Part shown: positions 17,667-25,249 of the stretch, one piece after another | Layout: each line of letters opens with the position of its first letter | Position numbering within the stretch: position 1 is the stretch's first letter | NCBI RefSeq assembly: GCF_013359595.1 | Contig: NZ_JABFMP010000050.1 | Coordinates: 1 to 41,276 of the forward strand | From: Pseudomonas sp. C1C7 | Lineage (GTDB): Bacteria; Pseudomonadota; Gammaproteobacteria; Pseudomonadales; Pseudomonadaceae | Direction: 5' to 3' | Length of the DNA stretch: 41,276 nucleotides | Program-made: the position numbers and the translations under genes | The notes under the pieces: model-generated | Told to the model about the DNA's origin: nothing | Databases searched by the model: none | What the model saw: only the letters and a program-made list of their open reading frames with translations

Positions 17667-18992
17667 TCAGGCTATGCCGATGTCTCTCATCAGCAGGCCA
17701 AAATCGAGATCCACGGCATCCGGAATCGGCAGATACACCGTATGTCCATCCCCTGGCGCCACATCAATCGGCTCGCCCTTGGCGTTCTGCAGCTGATGCA
17801 GATCGAAATGGAAATTCCCCTTGGGCGTCATCAACTCCATGTGATCGCCCAAACCGAATCGGTTCTTCACCTTCACCTCCGCCAGCCGATCCCGCCGCTC
17901 ACCGGTCAATTCACCGACAAACTGCTGGCGCTCCGACACCGAACTGCCGTTCTGGTAATTCTGATACTCGTCATGCACATGCCGCCGCAAAAAGCCCTCG
18001 GTGTAGCCACGCTGGGCAAGCGACTCAAGATCGGTCATCAAACTGCGATCAAACTCGCGACCCGCCACCGCATCGTCAATCGCCCGACGATAAACCTGGG
18101 TCGTCCGCGCGCAGTAAAAGTGCGACTTGGTCCTTCCTTCGATCTTCAGCGAATGCACGCCCATTTGCGTCAATCGCTCGACATGCTGCACGGCTCGCAA
18201 ATCCTTGGCGTTCATGATGTAGGTGCCGTGTTCGTCTTCGAAGGCCGGCATCAATTCGCCAGGGCGATTGGCCTCCTGCAGCAGGAACAGCTGCTCGGTC
18301 GGCGCGCCGATGCCCAGGGTCGGTTCCGGCTGATACGGCTGGACGATCTCGCCGACCTGGTTTTCGGTCGCGGTCTGCGCCGAATATTTCCAGCGGCAGG
18401 CGTTGGTGCAACTGCCCTGGTTGGCGTCGCGCTTGTTCATGTAGCCCGACAACAGGCAACGGCCGGAATACGCCATGCACAACGCACCGTGGACGAACAC
18501 CTCAAGCTCCATGGCCGGGACTTCGCGGCGGATCTCGGCGATTTCCTCAAGGGACAGCTCCCGGGACAGGATCACCCGGCTCAGGCCCTGTTGCTGCCAG
18601 AACTCGACACTCGCCCAGTTCACCGTGTTGGCCTGCACCGACAGGTGAATCGGCGTCTGCGGGTAATGCCGGCGAACGAGCATGATCAGGCCGGGATCGG
18701 ACATGATCAGCGCATCGGGGGCCATGGCGATGATGGGCGCCAGGTCCTTGAGGAAGGTCTTGAGCTTGGCGTTGTGCGGCGCGATGTTGACCACCACGTA
18801 GAAGCGCTTGCCCTGAGCCTGGGCCTCGCGGATACCGAGGGCGAGGTTGGCATGGTCAAACTCGTTGTTGCGCACCCGCAGGCTGTAGCGCGGCTGGCCG
18901 GCGTAGACCGCATCGGCGCCGTAGGCGAAGGCGTAACGCATGTTTTTCAGGGTGCCGGCGGGGGCGAGCAATTCGGGGGCGATGAGGTTCAT
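17667..18992 (-). CDS. trhP: tRNA hydroxylation protein TrhP (YegQ, peptidase U32 family)
   Basis: The family hydroxylates uridine-34 of certain tRNAs using prephenate-derived chemistry and was earlier called peptidase U32. At 441 residues it is close to E. coli YegQ. It has the U32 core ELLAPAGTLKNMRYAFAYG at the N-terminus and the signature EVFVHGALCMAYSGRCLLSGY followed by GSCTNACRWKY, whose cysteines probably bind an Fe-S cluster. It stands alone on the minus strand; a membrane-protein gene diverges from it. The stop lies five bases from a REPIN. Confidence 0.92.
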   Translation of the reverse strand: MNLIAPELLAPAGTLKNMRYAFAYGADAVYAGQPRYSLRVRNNEFDHANLALGIREAQAQGKRFYVVVNIAPHNAKLKTFLKDLAPIIAMAPDALIMSDPGLIMLVRRHYPQTPIHLSVQANTVNWASVEFWQQQGLSRVILSRELSLEEIAEIRREVPAMELEVFVHGALCMAYSGRCLLSGYMNKRDANQGSCTNACRWKYSAQTATENQVGEIVQPYQPEPTLGIGAPTEQLFLLQEANRPGELMPAFEDEHGTYIMNAKDLRAVQHVERLTQMGVHSLKIEGRTKSHFYCARTTQVYRRAIDDAVAGREFDRSLMTDLESLAQRGYTEGFLRRHVHDEYQNYQNGSSVSERQQFVGELTGERRDRLAEVKVKNRFGLGDHMELMTPKGNFHFDLHQLQNAKGEPIDVAPGDGHTVYLPIPDAVDLDFGLLMRDIGIA

Positions 18993-19155
18993 GGCGGGCC
19001 AGGTCGCAAAAGCCGCGCAGTGTATACGCCTTGCCCCGAGGATTTATTGATCTGGATCTATGCTTGTTGCACAAAGCGATGGCACTCGCGCGAGCGGTTG
19101 TGGCCTAAGCATCAAGGCGCACGCGGGCGTTGCGGCGCATTGGCGTGGATCGGAC

Positions 19156-20217
19156 ATGAACGAAGAAACCGTACAAAACAAGTCCCTGACAATTGTGCTG
19201 GGCGTGGTGAGCGCCGCCTTCATCTGGATTCTGCTGCCGTTCTACGGCGCGGTGTTCTGGGCGGTGATTCTCGGGATCCTGTTCGCCCCCATGCAACGGC
19301 GGCTGCAACTCAAGCTCGGCTGGCAGCGCAACCTCACGTCGTTGCTCACGCTGAGCATCTGCCTGGTGATCGCCATTCTCCCGGTGATCATCATCAGCAT
19401 CCTGCTGGTCCAGGAGGGGGCGGCGGTTTACCAGCGCATCGAGAACGGCGAGCTGGACATCGCCGGCTATGTCCAGCAGTTCAAACACAGCCTGCCGCCG
19501 TATTTCCAGCACATGCTCGATCGCCTGGGGCTCGGCGGGCTGGAGGCGATGCGCGAAAAGATCATCAAAAGTGCGGTCACAGGCGGCCAGGTGCTGGCGA
19601 CACAGGTCTTCAGCTTCGGCCAAGGCACGTTCGAGTTCATCGTCAGCTTTTTCATCATGCTGTATCTGCTGTTCTTTTTTCTGCGCGACGGCGCCGATCT
19701 CGCGCGCCGGGTGCGCGCTGCCGTGCCGCTGGAGGAGCAGCAGAAACGTCGTCTGCAACTCAAGTTCAACCGCGTGGTGCGGGCCACCGTCAAAGGCAAC
19801 CTGCTGGTGGCGATCACCCAGGGCGCGCTGGGCGGGGCAATTTTCTGGTTTCTGGACATTCCCAGTGCGTTGCTCTGGGCGGTGCTGATGGCATTCCTGT
19901 CGTTGTTGCCAGCGGTCGGCGCGGGGATCGTCTGGGCGCCGGTGGCAGCCTTCTTTCTGTTCACCGGAGCGGTCTGGCAGGGCGTGGTGCTGGGGCTGTT
20001 CGGGGTGTTTGTGATCGGTCTGGTGGATAACGTGCTGCGCCCGATCCTGGTGGGCAAGGACACGAAGATGCCGGACTACATGATCCTGATCTCGACCCTG
20101 GGGGGCCTGGCGATTTTCGGTCTGAACGGCTTTGTCATCGGCCCGCTGATCGCGGCGCTGTTCATGTCGAGCTGGGACATTTTCCTGGAAACCAAGCCGC
20201 GGGTTCAGCTGCCTTAG
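19156..20217 (+). CDS. AI-2E / PerM-family membrane protein
   Basis: A 353-residue inner-membrane protein of the AI-2E transporter family (PerM/YdiK-like). It has two N-terminal hydrophobic segments (about 10-50 and 62-85), a soluble middle part, and a cluster of helices from about 150 to the end with the family pattern LLPAVGAGIVWAPVA and GLVDNVLRPILVGKD. The start MNEETVQ at 19156 is the first Met before the first hydrophobic segment; 32 further upstream codons lack homology. Members range from autoinducer exporters to Na+/H+ antiporters, so the substrate is open. Its stop overlaps the stop of the next, convergent small gene. Confidence 0.88.
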   Translation: MNEETVQNKSLTIVLGVVSAAFIWILLPFYGAVFWAVILGILFAPMQRRLQLKLGWQRNLTSLLTLSICLVIAILPVIIISILLVQEGAAVYQRIENGELDIAGYVQQFKHSLPPYFQHMLDRLGLGGLEAMREKIIKSAVTGGQVLATQVFSFGQGTFEFIVSFFIMLYLLFFFLRDGADLARRVRAAVPLEEQQKRRLQLKFNRVVRATVKGNLLVAITQGALGGAIFWFLDIPSALLWAVLMAFLSLLPAVGAGIVWAPVAAFFLFTGAVWQGVVLGLFGVFVIGLVDNVLRPILVGKDTKMPDYMILISTLGGLAIFGLNGFVIGPLIAALFMSSWDIFLETKPRVQLP

Positions 20218-20405
20218 GCGCTGAGCTTGCCGGCGTGTTCCGAGGTGTAGCGTTGCGACATGGCCTGGGCTGCCGGCAGCGAGGTGAGCGGGCCGCTGAC
20301 CTGTTCGCCATCGAGCACCAGATACCAGCAGGCCAGCAGGCCCGATGCTCTGAGCGTTGCGGGAACGGCGCTGCCGACTACGGACATGATCTGAACTTGG
20401 GACAT
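20214..20405 (-). CDS. Small conserved-looking protein, 63 aa
   Basis: A 63-residue protein, unrecognised. It has a hydrophobic middle (ATLRASGLLACWYLVLDG) and a basic, polar C-terminus (AQAMSQRYTSEHAGKL). GGAGAG lies before the ATG at good spacing and codon use fits the neighbours, so it is likely real. The stops of this gene and of the convergent AI-2E family gene overlap by three bases. Confidence 0.6.
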   Translation of the reverse strand: MSQVQIMSVVGSAVPATLRASGLLACWYLVLDGEQVSGPLTSLPAAQAMSQRYTSEHAGKLSA

Positions 20406-20519
20406 TTCGGGCTCTCCATCAATCTATGGAGATACCTTACGAGCCCGGCGAAATTTCCGACAATCACCGTTTTCGATAGTGGTCATTGACGCCGTTGAGG
20501 CATTGCGACCGTCTGTCGC

Positions 20520-20714
20520 TCAGTCGACCACCTGATCGAGCATATGCACCACTTCACGCTCGTTGAGCAGGCCCTTGCGCACCAGATTCTGGGTCAGCAG
20601 CGAGAGGAACTTGGCCGTTCGATGGCCTTCCAGCTGCTTGAGCTCGGTGAGGGTGTTGTACACCTTGCTCGAGGTGCACAGACCGACAATGTGGTGCGGG
20701 TTCTGTGTGGGCAT
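20520..20714 (-). CDS. Small conserved-looking protein, 64 aa
   Basis: A 64-residue soluble protein with a predicted helical, charged composition (VYNTLTELKQLEGHRTAKFL, ending EREVVHMLDQVVD). AAGGA precedes the ATG at 20714 at workable spacing; the open frame extends further but without a plausible start. I do not recognise a domain, though the sequence looks like a Pseudomonas-specific conserved protein. Function unknown. Confidence 0.6.
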   Translation of the reverse strand: MPTQNPHHIVGLCTSSKVYNTLTELKQLEGHRTAKFLSLLTQNLVRKGLLNEREVVHMLDQVVD

Positions 20715-20874
20715 GGGGGCGTCCTTGTTGTAAGTAACCTGTTGTTGGCGGACAGGCTCAAGCTTGCGGATCCGACATGACACCAATATGACCGTTTGCA
20801 CGGGCGAAACTGTCCCGATAGCGACACCGACGAGAGGTATCCAGACCAAACCCGACGAACGGTTGTGATAGTCC

Positions 20875-20974
20875 TGTGGGAGCGAACCTGCTCGCGATGG
20901 TCGTCAACGATAACGTTGGGTATCTGATACCCCGCGATGTCCGGGCGTTCATCGCGAGCAGGCTCGCTCCCACA
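20875..20974. repeat. REPIN of the GTGGGAGC family
   Basis: TGTGGGAGCGAACCTGCTCG at the left and CGAGCAGGCTCGCTCCCACA at the right are inverted copies about 55 bases apart. The spacer includes TCAACGATAACGTTG, an imperfect palindrome. Confidence 0.8.
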
Positions 20975-20990
20975 AGGATCTCGCACAATA

Positions 20991-21020
20991 AAAAGCCCCG
21001 CCATTTCCGGCGGGGCTTTT
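20991..21020 (-). terminator. Rho-independent terminator
   Basis: AAAAGCCCCGCC, loop ATTTCC, then GGCGGGGCTTTT. Read on the minus strand the stem is followed by a T run. It ends the Tyr/Pro-rich secreted protein gene, whose stop is 15 bases upstream. Confidence 0.85.
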
Positions 21021-21034
21021 GTGCCTGCTACCTG

Positions 21035-21400
21035 TCAGTAGTGACCATACCCACGGCCGTAGTAACCGCGAGGCGGGCCGTAGTAGCCGCGGGGCGGTCC
21101 GTAGTAGACCGGAGCCGGGCGGTAGTAGATCGGTTGCTGCACGTACACCGGCGCCGGCTGGTAATAGACCGGTGGCGGCGGTGGTGCGTAGTAGACCGGT
21201 GGTGGCGCCGCATAGACAGGCTGCGGTGCGACGTAGACCGGCCGGTTGGCGTTGATGAGTGCCGAGCCGACGATGGCCGAGCCAACGATCGCGCCAAAGA
21301 CCGCCGGGCCTTCCCAACCGCCACCGCCGTGTGCTTCTGCCTGCCCTGCGATAGCCAGAGCGCCGATCAGCAAGGCAACTGTGGGGATTTTACGGATCAT
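21035..21400 (-). CDS. Secreted Tyr/Pro-rich protein
   Basis: A 121-residue exported protein. MIRKIPTVALLIGALAIAGQ is a signal peptide, cut near AEA/HG. A short Gly/Ala hydrophobic part follows (about 33-50, FGAIVGSAIVGSALI). The rest is low-complexity, built of repeats such as PVYVAPQ, PVYYAPP and PRGYYGP, and ends GRGYGHY. GAGGA sits seven bases before the ATG and a terminator follows. Function unknown; it may be surface-exposed or membrane-associated. Confidence 0.75.
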   Translation of the reverse strand: MIRKIPTVALLIGALAIAGQAEAHGGGGWEGPAVFGAIVGSAIVGSALINANRPVYVAPQPVYAAPPPVYYAPPPPPVYYQPAPVYVQQPIYYRPAPVYYGPPRGYYGPPRGYYGRGYGHY

Positions 21401-21645
21401 GATAATTCCTCGGTTCTTCGACCCGGCGCTTGGCTCTGCAATAGACCCATGGATCGTCGCGGGGATACTTCTAAGACAGCGTTTTTCTGAAAATCAGCAC
21501 AGCTGCAAGGTAAATTTTGTGTAAGGTCTGTACCGGCTCGTTTACCGACGTTCAATCCGGCATTCGGGCTCGGGAATATGATCGAACAGAACACGATGGG
21601 CTGGCTAATCCCGTCCATCTGAAAGTGCATTGCAAGGAGATTCAC

Positions 21646-22467
21646 ATGCAGATGAACCCCGACCGAAACACCCAGCTATGCATGTCGCTCTCCGGGCGCC
21701 CCGGCAATTTTGGCCTGCGGTTTCACAATTACCTGTATGAACAACTGGGCCTGAATTTCTACTACAAGGCCTTCAGCAGCCAGGACTTGCCGGGCGCGGT
21801 GGGCGGCATCCGTGCCTTGGGCATTCGCGGTTGCGGTGTGTCGATGCCGTTCAAGGAAGCCTGCATCGCGCTGGTGGACGAAATGGACGCATCGGCCGCG
21901 GCGATTCAATCGATCAATACCATCGTCAATACCGACGGCCACCTCAAGGCCTACAACACCGACTACATCGCCGTCGCCCAGCTGCTGGAGACCCACGCGG
22001 TGCCCAAGGACGTGACCTTCGCCCTGCGCGGCAGCGGCGGCATGGGCAAGGCCGTGGCCAGCGCCTTGCGTGACGGCGGCTACAAAAACGGCCTGATCGT
22101 GGCGCGAAACGAAGCGGCGGGGCGTGCCCTGGCGGATTCGCTGGGCTACGAATGGCAGGCGGAACTGGGTAAGCGTCGGCCGCAGATGCTGGTCAACGTG
22201 ACGCCCGTGGGGATGGACGGCGGACCCGAGGCCGGGCAACTGGCGTTCGAGGCAGACGTCATCAAGACAGCGGATATCATCTTCGATGTGGTGGCGATTC
22301 CCTCGGAAACGCCGATGATCGTGCGCGGTCGGGCCGAGGGCAAGAAGGTGATTACCGGGCTCGAGGTGATCGCGATCCAGGCGCTGGAGCAGTTTGTGCT
22401 GTACACCGGTGTGCGGCCGACGGATGAGCAGTTTCAGAAGGCGGTGGCGTTTGCGCGGGCAGGCTGA
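21646..22467 (+). CDS. Shikimate dehydrogenase-like protein (AroE paralogue)
   Basis: A 273-residue NAD(P)-dependent dehydrogenase of the AroE superfamily, resembling the SDH-like (HI0607) branch rather than the biosynthetic AroE. Lys70 in VSMPFKE and Asp106 in AYNTDY match the catalytic Lys/Asp pair; the nucleotide site is GSGGMG at 129-134. AAGGAGA sits five bases before the ATG. It is followed after 50 bases by a cupin gene on the same strand. Catabolic or quinate-type roles are known for such paralogues; the substrate here is unknown. Confidence 0.85.
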   Translation: MQMNPDRNTQLCMSLSGRPGNFGLRFHNYLYEQLGLNFYYKAFSSQDLPGAVGGIRALGIRGCGVSMPFKEACIALVDEMDASAAAIQSINTIVNTDGHLKAYNTDYIAVAQLLETHAVPKDVTFALRGSGGMGKAVASALRDGGYKNGLIVARNEAAGRALADSLGYEWQAELGKRRPQMLVNVTPVGMDGGPEAGQLAFEADVIKTADIIFDVVAIPSETPMIVRGRAEGKKVITGLEVIAIQALEQFVLYTGVRPTDEQFQKAVAFARAG

Positions 22468-22486
22468 ACTTGCACCAGCGCCTACA

Positions 22487-22499
22487 GTAAACGGTTTAC
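22487..22499. promoter_or_regulatory. 13-base palindrome before the cupin gene
   Basis: GTAAAC-G-GTTTAC is a perfect odd-length palindrome 19 bases upstream of the cupin start and 20 bases after the AroE-like stop. Position and symmetry suit a repressor operator. The cognate regulator is unknown. Confidence 0.45.
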
Positions 22500-22517
22500 A
22501 CAGTGATCGAGGTCTCT

Positions 22518-23036
22518 ATGCACCCTCCGATTCTCAATCTGGATCAGGTCGTACTGGAACCCTTGCCCGAAGCGTTCGCCCCGACCGGTGAAACCGCCGG
22601 TCGTTACCAACAGCGCCAGGCGCTCATTGGTCAGCAACTGGGCGCGCAGAAGCTGGGTTACCGCCTTTATGTGCTGGAGCCGGGAATGCGTGGCAGCCCG
22701 TTCCACAGTCACCGGGTCAATGAAGAGATGTTCTATGTGGTGGTCGGGCGGGGTGAAGTGCGCCTGGGCGCCGAGCGCTTCGCGATCCGCGCCGGTGACG
22801 TGATTGCCTGCCCGCCGGGTGGTCCGGAACAGGCGCATCAGATCATCAATACCAGTGATGCCGAGTTGCGCTATCTGGCGATCAGTACCCAGCAATCGCC
22901 GGAGATCTGCGAATACCCGGATTCCGGGAAGTATGCGGTGATGGATGATTTCAAGGTCGATGCCGAGGGCAATGCCTCGGGATTCGTCGCCGTGGCGCGG
23001 CAGGAGGAGGGTGTCGATTATTGGGAGGGTGAGTAG
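22518..23036 (+). CDS. Cupin-domain protein
   Basis: A 172-residue single-domain cupin. Metal-binding cupin motif 1 reads FHSHRVNEEMFYVVVGRGEVRLG (about 60-82, with two His and one Glu); motif 2 includes CPPGGPEQAHQIIN. GAGG precedes the ATG at 22518; an upstream GTG at 22503 is less likely. Small cupins of this kind often act on sugar or quinate-type compounds or sense ligands; the substrate is unknown. It may be co-transcribed with the AroE-like gene, though a palindrome lies between them. Confidence 0.8.
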   Translation: MHPPILNLDQVVLEPLPEAFAPTGETAGRYQQRQALIGQQLGAQKLGYRLYVLEPGMRGSPFHSHRVNEEMFYVVVGRGEVRLGAERFAIRAGDVIACPPGGPEQAHQIINTSDAELRYLAISTQQSPEICEYPDSGKYAVMDDFKVDAEGNASGFVAVARQEEGVDYWEGE

Positions 23037-23056
23037 TCAGCTGGTTGTTGTGTTGT

Positions 23057-23173
23057 ATGTACCGGCCTCTTCGCGGGCAAGCCCGCTCCCACAGTGGGCG
23101 ATGGTGTTCACATATTATGTGATCAACACAAAACCCTGTGGGAGCGAGCTTGCCCGCGAAGAGGCCGGTACAT
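23057..23173. repeat. REPIN of the GTGGGAGC family, long arms
   Basis: TGTACCGGCCTCTTCGCGGG continues into GCAAGCCCGCTCCCACAG and is mirrored at the right end down to GAGGCCGGTACA. The arms run 37 bases with one or two mismatches, around a central spacer that contains CACATATTATGTG. It separates convergent cupin and yceH genes. Confidence 0.85.
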
Positions 23174-23200
23174 CCAGCATCAATGCACCGGCAAACCACT

Positions 23201-23848
23201 TTATTCCAACCGCGCCAACCGCTCCTCCAGCGCCGCAATCCGCGCCTCCAGCTCTTCGATCCGCTCCACCGAAACCCCGCCCCCGCCACTGCGCTCCACC
23301 GGATTCTGCCGCGCCGCCATGATCGCCTCGGCATCCGCCGGATCACCCATGGCATGGGTGTAACGGTCCTCGCGCTGGCCCGCCTGGCGCGGAATCAGTA
23401 CCGCCAACCCACGAGCGATCAGGCGTTCAAGCTGGTGCACTACCTGTTCGGTATCTTCGAATTCATGCATGCGCCCGCTGCGGGTCAGCAGTTCGTTGAC
23501 CGTCTGCGGGCCGCGCAGAAACATCAGTCCGGTCAGGATCACCTGGGCCGGCACCAGCTCCAGGGCCTTGTCGACCTTGTGCTCCCAACGGTCGGCGCGG
23601 CTACCCATCACCAGTTTGGCGAAGCCGCGGCCTTCGAGGGCGCGCAGGCTCTGGCCGACCTGGCCCGGGGTCAGGTTCATCACCGGTTCCCGGCTGGTTT
23701 TCTGGTTGCAGGCGATCACCAGGGCATTGAGGGTCAGCGGATAGGATTCCGGGCTGGTGGCCTGTTTTTCGATCAGGGAACCGAGAATGCGGATTTCGGT
23801 GCTGTTGAGGCGCGGTTCGTCGAAGGTGGTTTCTTGCTCGGTGCTCAC
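23201..23848 (-). CDS. YceH family protein (DUF480)
   Basis: A 215-residue protein matching the YceH/UPF0502 family: two winged-helix-like domains (STEIRILGSLIEKQATSPESY, TLNALVIACNQKTSREPVM, then GLMFLRGPQTVNELLTRSG) and a C-terminal coiled coil (IEELEARIAALEERLARLE). The start is GTG at 23848, with GAGG some 11 bases upstream. The family is widespread in proteobacteria without an established function. It diverges from the steroid-type operon 1, sharing a 228-base control region. Confidence 0.88.
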   Translation of the reverse strand: MSTEQETTFDEPRLNSTEIRILGSLIEKQATSPESYPLTLNALVIACNQKTSREPVMNLTPGQVGQSLRALEGRGFAKLVMGSRADRWEHKVDKALELVPAQVILTGLMFLRGPQTVNELLTRSGRMHEFEDTEQVVHQLERLIARGLAVLIPRQAGQREDRYTHAMGDPADAEAIMAARQNPVERSGGGGVSVERIEELEARIAALEERLARLE

Positions 23849-23898
23849 AGTGTCTTGAACCTCACTAACGGTTGATCTGGAAAATCACGGCTAATAAG

Positions 23899-23941
23899 AC
23901 CTCGTTCAACGAGGTTAGTCGAGCATTGCCTGCATGCAGGC
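23899..23941. promoter_or_regulatory. Two palindromes in the yceH / operon 1 control region
   Basis: ACCTCGTTCAACGAGGT (23899-23915) is perfect around a central C, and GCCTGCATGCAGGC (23928-23941) is a perfect 14-base palindrome. Both lie between divergent yceH and the first acyl-CoA dehydrogenase gene. They could be operators or an RNA hairpin. No terminator is expected at this position. Confidence 0.45.
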
Positions 23942-23959
23942 CTTGAATGCAGGCGGCAT

Positions 23960-23975
23960 CGCCCATTCGGACTAG
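23960..23975 (+). promoter_or_regulatory. GTCC-N4-GGAC-type motif, copy 1 (operon 1)
   Basis: CGCCCATTCGGACTAG matches the motif seen at four other places in the catabolic region (consensus CGTCCGAATGGACKAY). It is the weakest copy, with a changed left arm. It ends about 100 bases before the acyl-CoA dehydrogenase start. Confidence 0.45.
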
Positions 23976-24076
23976 GCAAGGCTAACGATTCTGCCACATC
24001 TCCCCACCGCCAAACTCGCTGCTCAAAGGGGGCGTCGTTTCTCGTGCGCCCCGTCCAACGAGCAGAAGGCGCCGCG

Positions 24077-25249
24077 ATGGAGTTTGCATTCAGCGACGAA
24101 CAGGAAATGATCCGCGAATCGGCCGAGGGCTTCCTCGCCGATGTCTCGGATTCTGCCGCCGTACGCGCGGCCATGGTCAGTGAACGGGGTTTCGATGAAG
24201 CCCTCTGGCAGCGTTTGTGCCAGGAGATGTACTGGCCGGCGATCCACATCCCCGAAACCTACGGCGGCCTGGGCCTGGGCTTTGTCGAATTGGCGATCCT
24301 GCTGGAACAGATGGGCCGACGCCTCTTGTGCTCGCCGTTTTTCGCCACCGCCTGCATGGCCACGCCGGCCCTGTTGCTGGCCGGCAATCAGCAACAGAAA
24401 CAGCACTGGCTGCCGCAGATCGCCGACGGCAGCGTCACCGCGACCCTGGCCTTCAGCAGCGCCAACGGCTGGGCGGCCGACGACGTGCAGGCCACGGTGG
24501 TCGCCGAAGGTGACGGGTTTGTTCTCGATGGCACCCTCAAGCACGTACTCGACGGCCACGGCGCCGACCTGCTGATCGTTGCCGCGCGCCTGCCTGGCTC
24601 CAGCGGCGAGGAGGGCATCAGCCTGTTTGCGGTCAAGGCCGATCAGGCCGGCATCGAACGGCAAATGCTGCCGACCATGGACCAGACCCGGCGTCAGGCG
24701 CGAATTCAACTCGATGGCCTGTACCTTTCAGCCGACTGCCTGCTGGGCGAAGCGGGCCAGGGCTGGCCGGTGCTGGAGCAGGTGCTGCAACTGGCCTGCG
24801 TGGGCCTGGCCGCCGAGCAGACCGGCGGCGCGCAACAGGTGCTCGACCTCAGCGTGGCCTACATGCAGGAGCGCCAGCAGTTCGGCCGTCCCATCGCCAG
24901 TTTCCAGGCCCTCAAGCACCGTGCCGCGGACATGATGCTGCAAGTCGAATGCGCGCGTTCGGCCAGCTATTACGCGGCCTGCGTGGCCCAGGAAGTCCTT
25001 GACCCTGAGGGTGATCCGCAGGTCGCCAGCGAGCTGCCGCTGGCGGCGGCGCTGGCCAAGGCGCAGTGCTCGGAAAGCTATTTCCACTGCGCATCCGAAT
25101 CGATCCAGCTACACGGCGGCGTCGGTTTCACCTGGGAATACGACCCGCACCTCTACTTCAAACGCGCCCGTGCCAGCGAAAGCTTCCTCGGGCTGCCGGC
25201 CTGGCATCGCGAGCGGATTGCCACGGTGATTCTCGGGGAGCAGCCATGA
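24077..25249 (+). CDS. Acyl-CoA dehydrogenase, probable non-catalytic subunit
   Basis: A 390-residue acyl-CoA dehydrogenase-fold protein, first gene of operon 1. It has the family core (PETYGGLGLGFVELAILLEQ, QFGRPIASFQALKHRAADM, QLHGGVGFTWEYDPHLYFKRA). Where many members have the catalytic Glu, neither candidate position shows one: the C-terminal part reads RASESFLGL and the mid region QLACVGLAAEQTGG. In steroid catabolism such proteins often pair as heteromers in which one subunit carries the base. The gene overlaps the next, related dehydrogenase by four bases (ATGA), which suits a two-subunit enzyme (compare Comamonas ScdC1/ScdC2). The start is the ATG at 24077, weakly supported by AGAAGG. 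Confidence 0.85.
   Translation: MEFAFSDEQEMIRESAEGFLADVSDSAAVRAAMVSERGFDEALWQRLCQEMYWPAIHIPETYGGLGLGFVELAILLEQMGRRLLCSPFFATACMATPALLLAGNQQQKQHWLPQIADGSVTATLAFSSANGWAADDVQATVVAEGDGFVLDGTLKHVLDGHGADLLIVAARLPGSSGEEGISLFAVKADQAGIERQMLPTMDQTRRQARIQLDGLYLSADCLLGEAGQGWPVLEQVLQLACVGLAAEQTGGAQQVLDLSVAYMQERQQFGRPIASFQALKHRAADMMLQVECARSASYYAACVAQEVLDPEGDPQVASELPLAAALAKAQCSESYFHCASESIQLHGGVGFTWEYDPHLYFKRARASESFLGLPAWHRERIATVILGEQP

Larger units (their letters stand above)
20715..21034. other. Gap holding a REPIN and a terminator
   Basis: About 320 bases without a gene. It holds a REP inverted pair (20875-20974) and a strong terminator hairpin (20991-21020), listed separately. The remaining part (20715-20874) should carry the promoter of the 64-residue gene; nothing else is seen. 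Confidence 0.6.

Noticed and set aside
17559..20030. An 823-codon plus-strand open frame spanning trhP and the AI-2E family gene
   Set aside because: It runs antisense to trhP and in the wrong frame through the AI-2E family gene. Both of those have proper family motifs.
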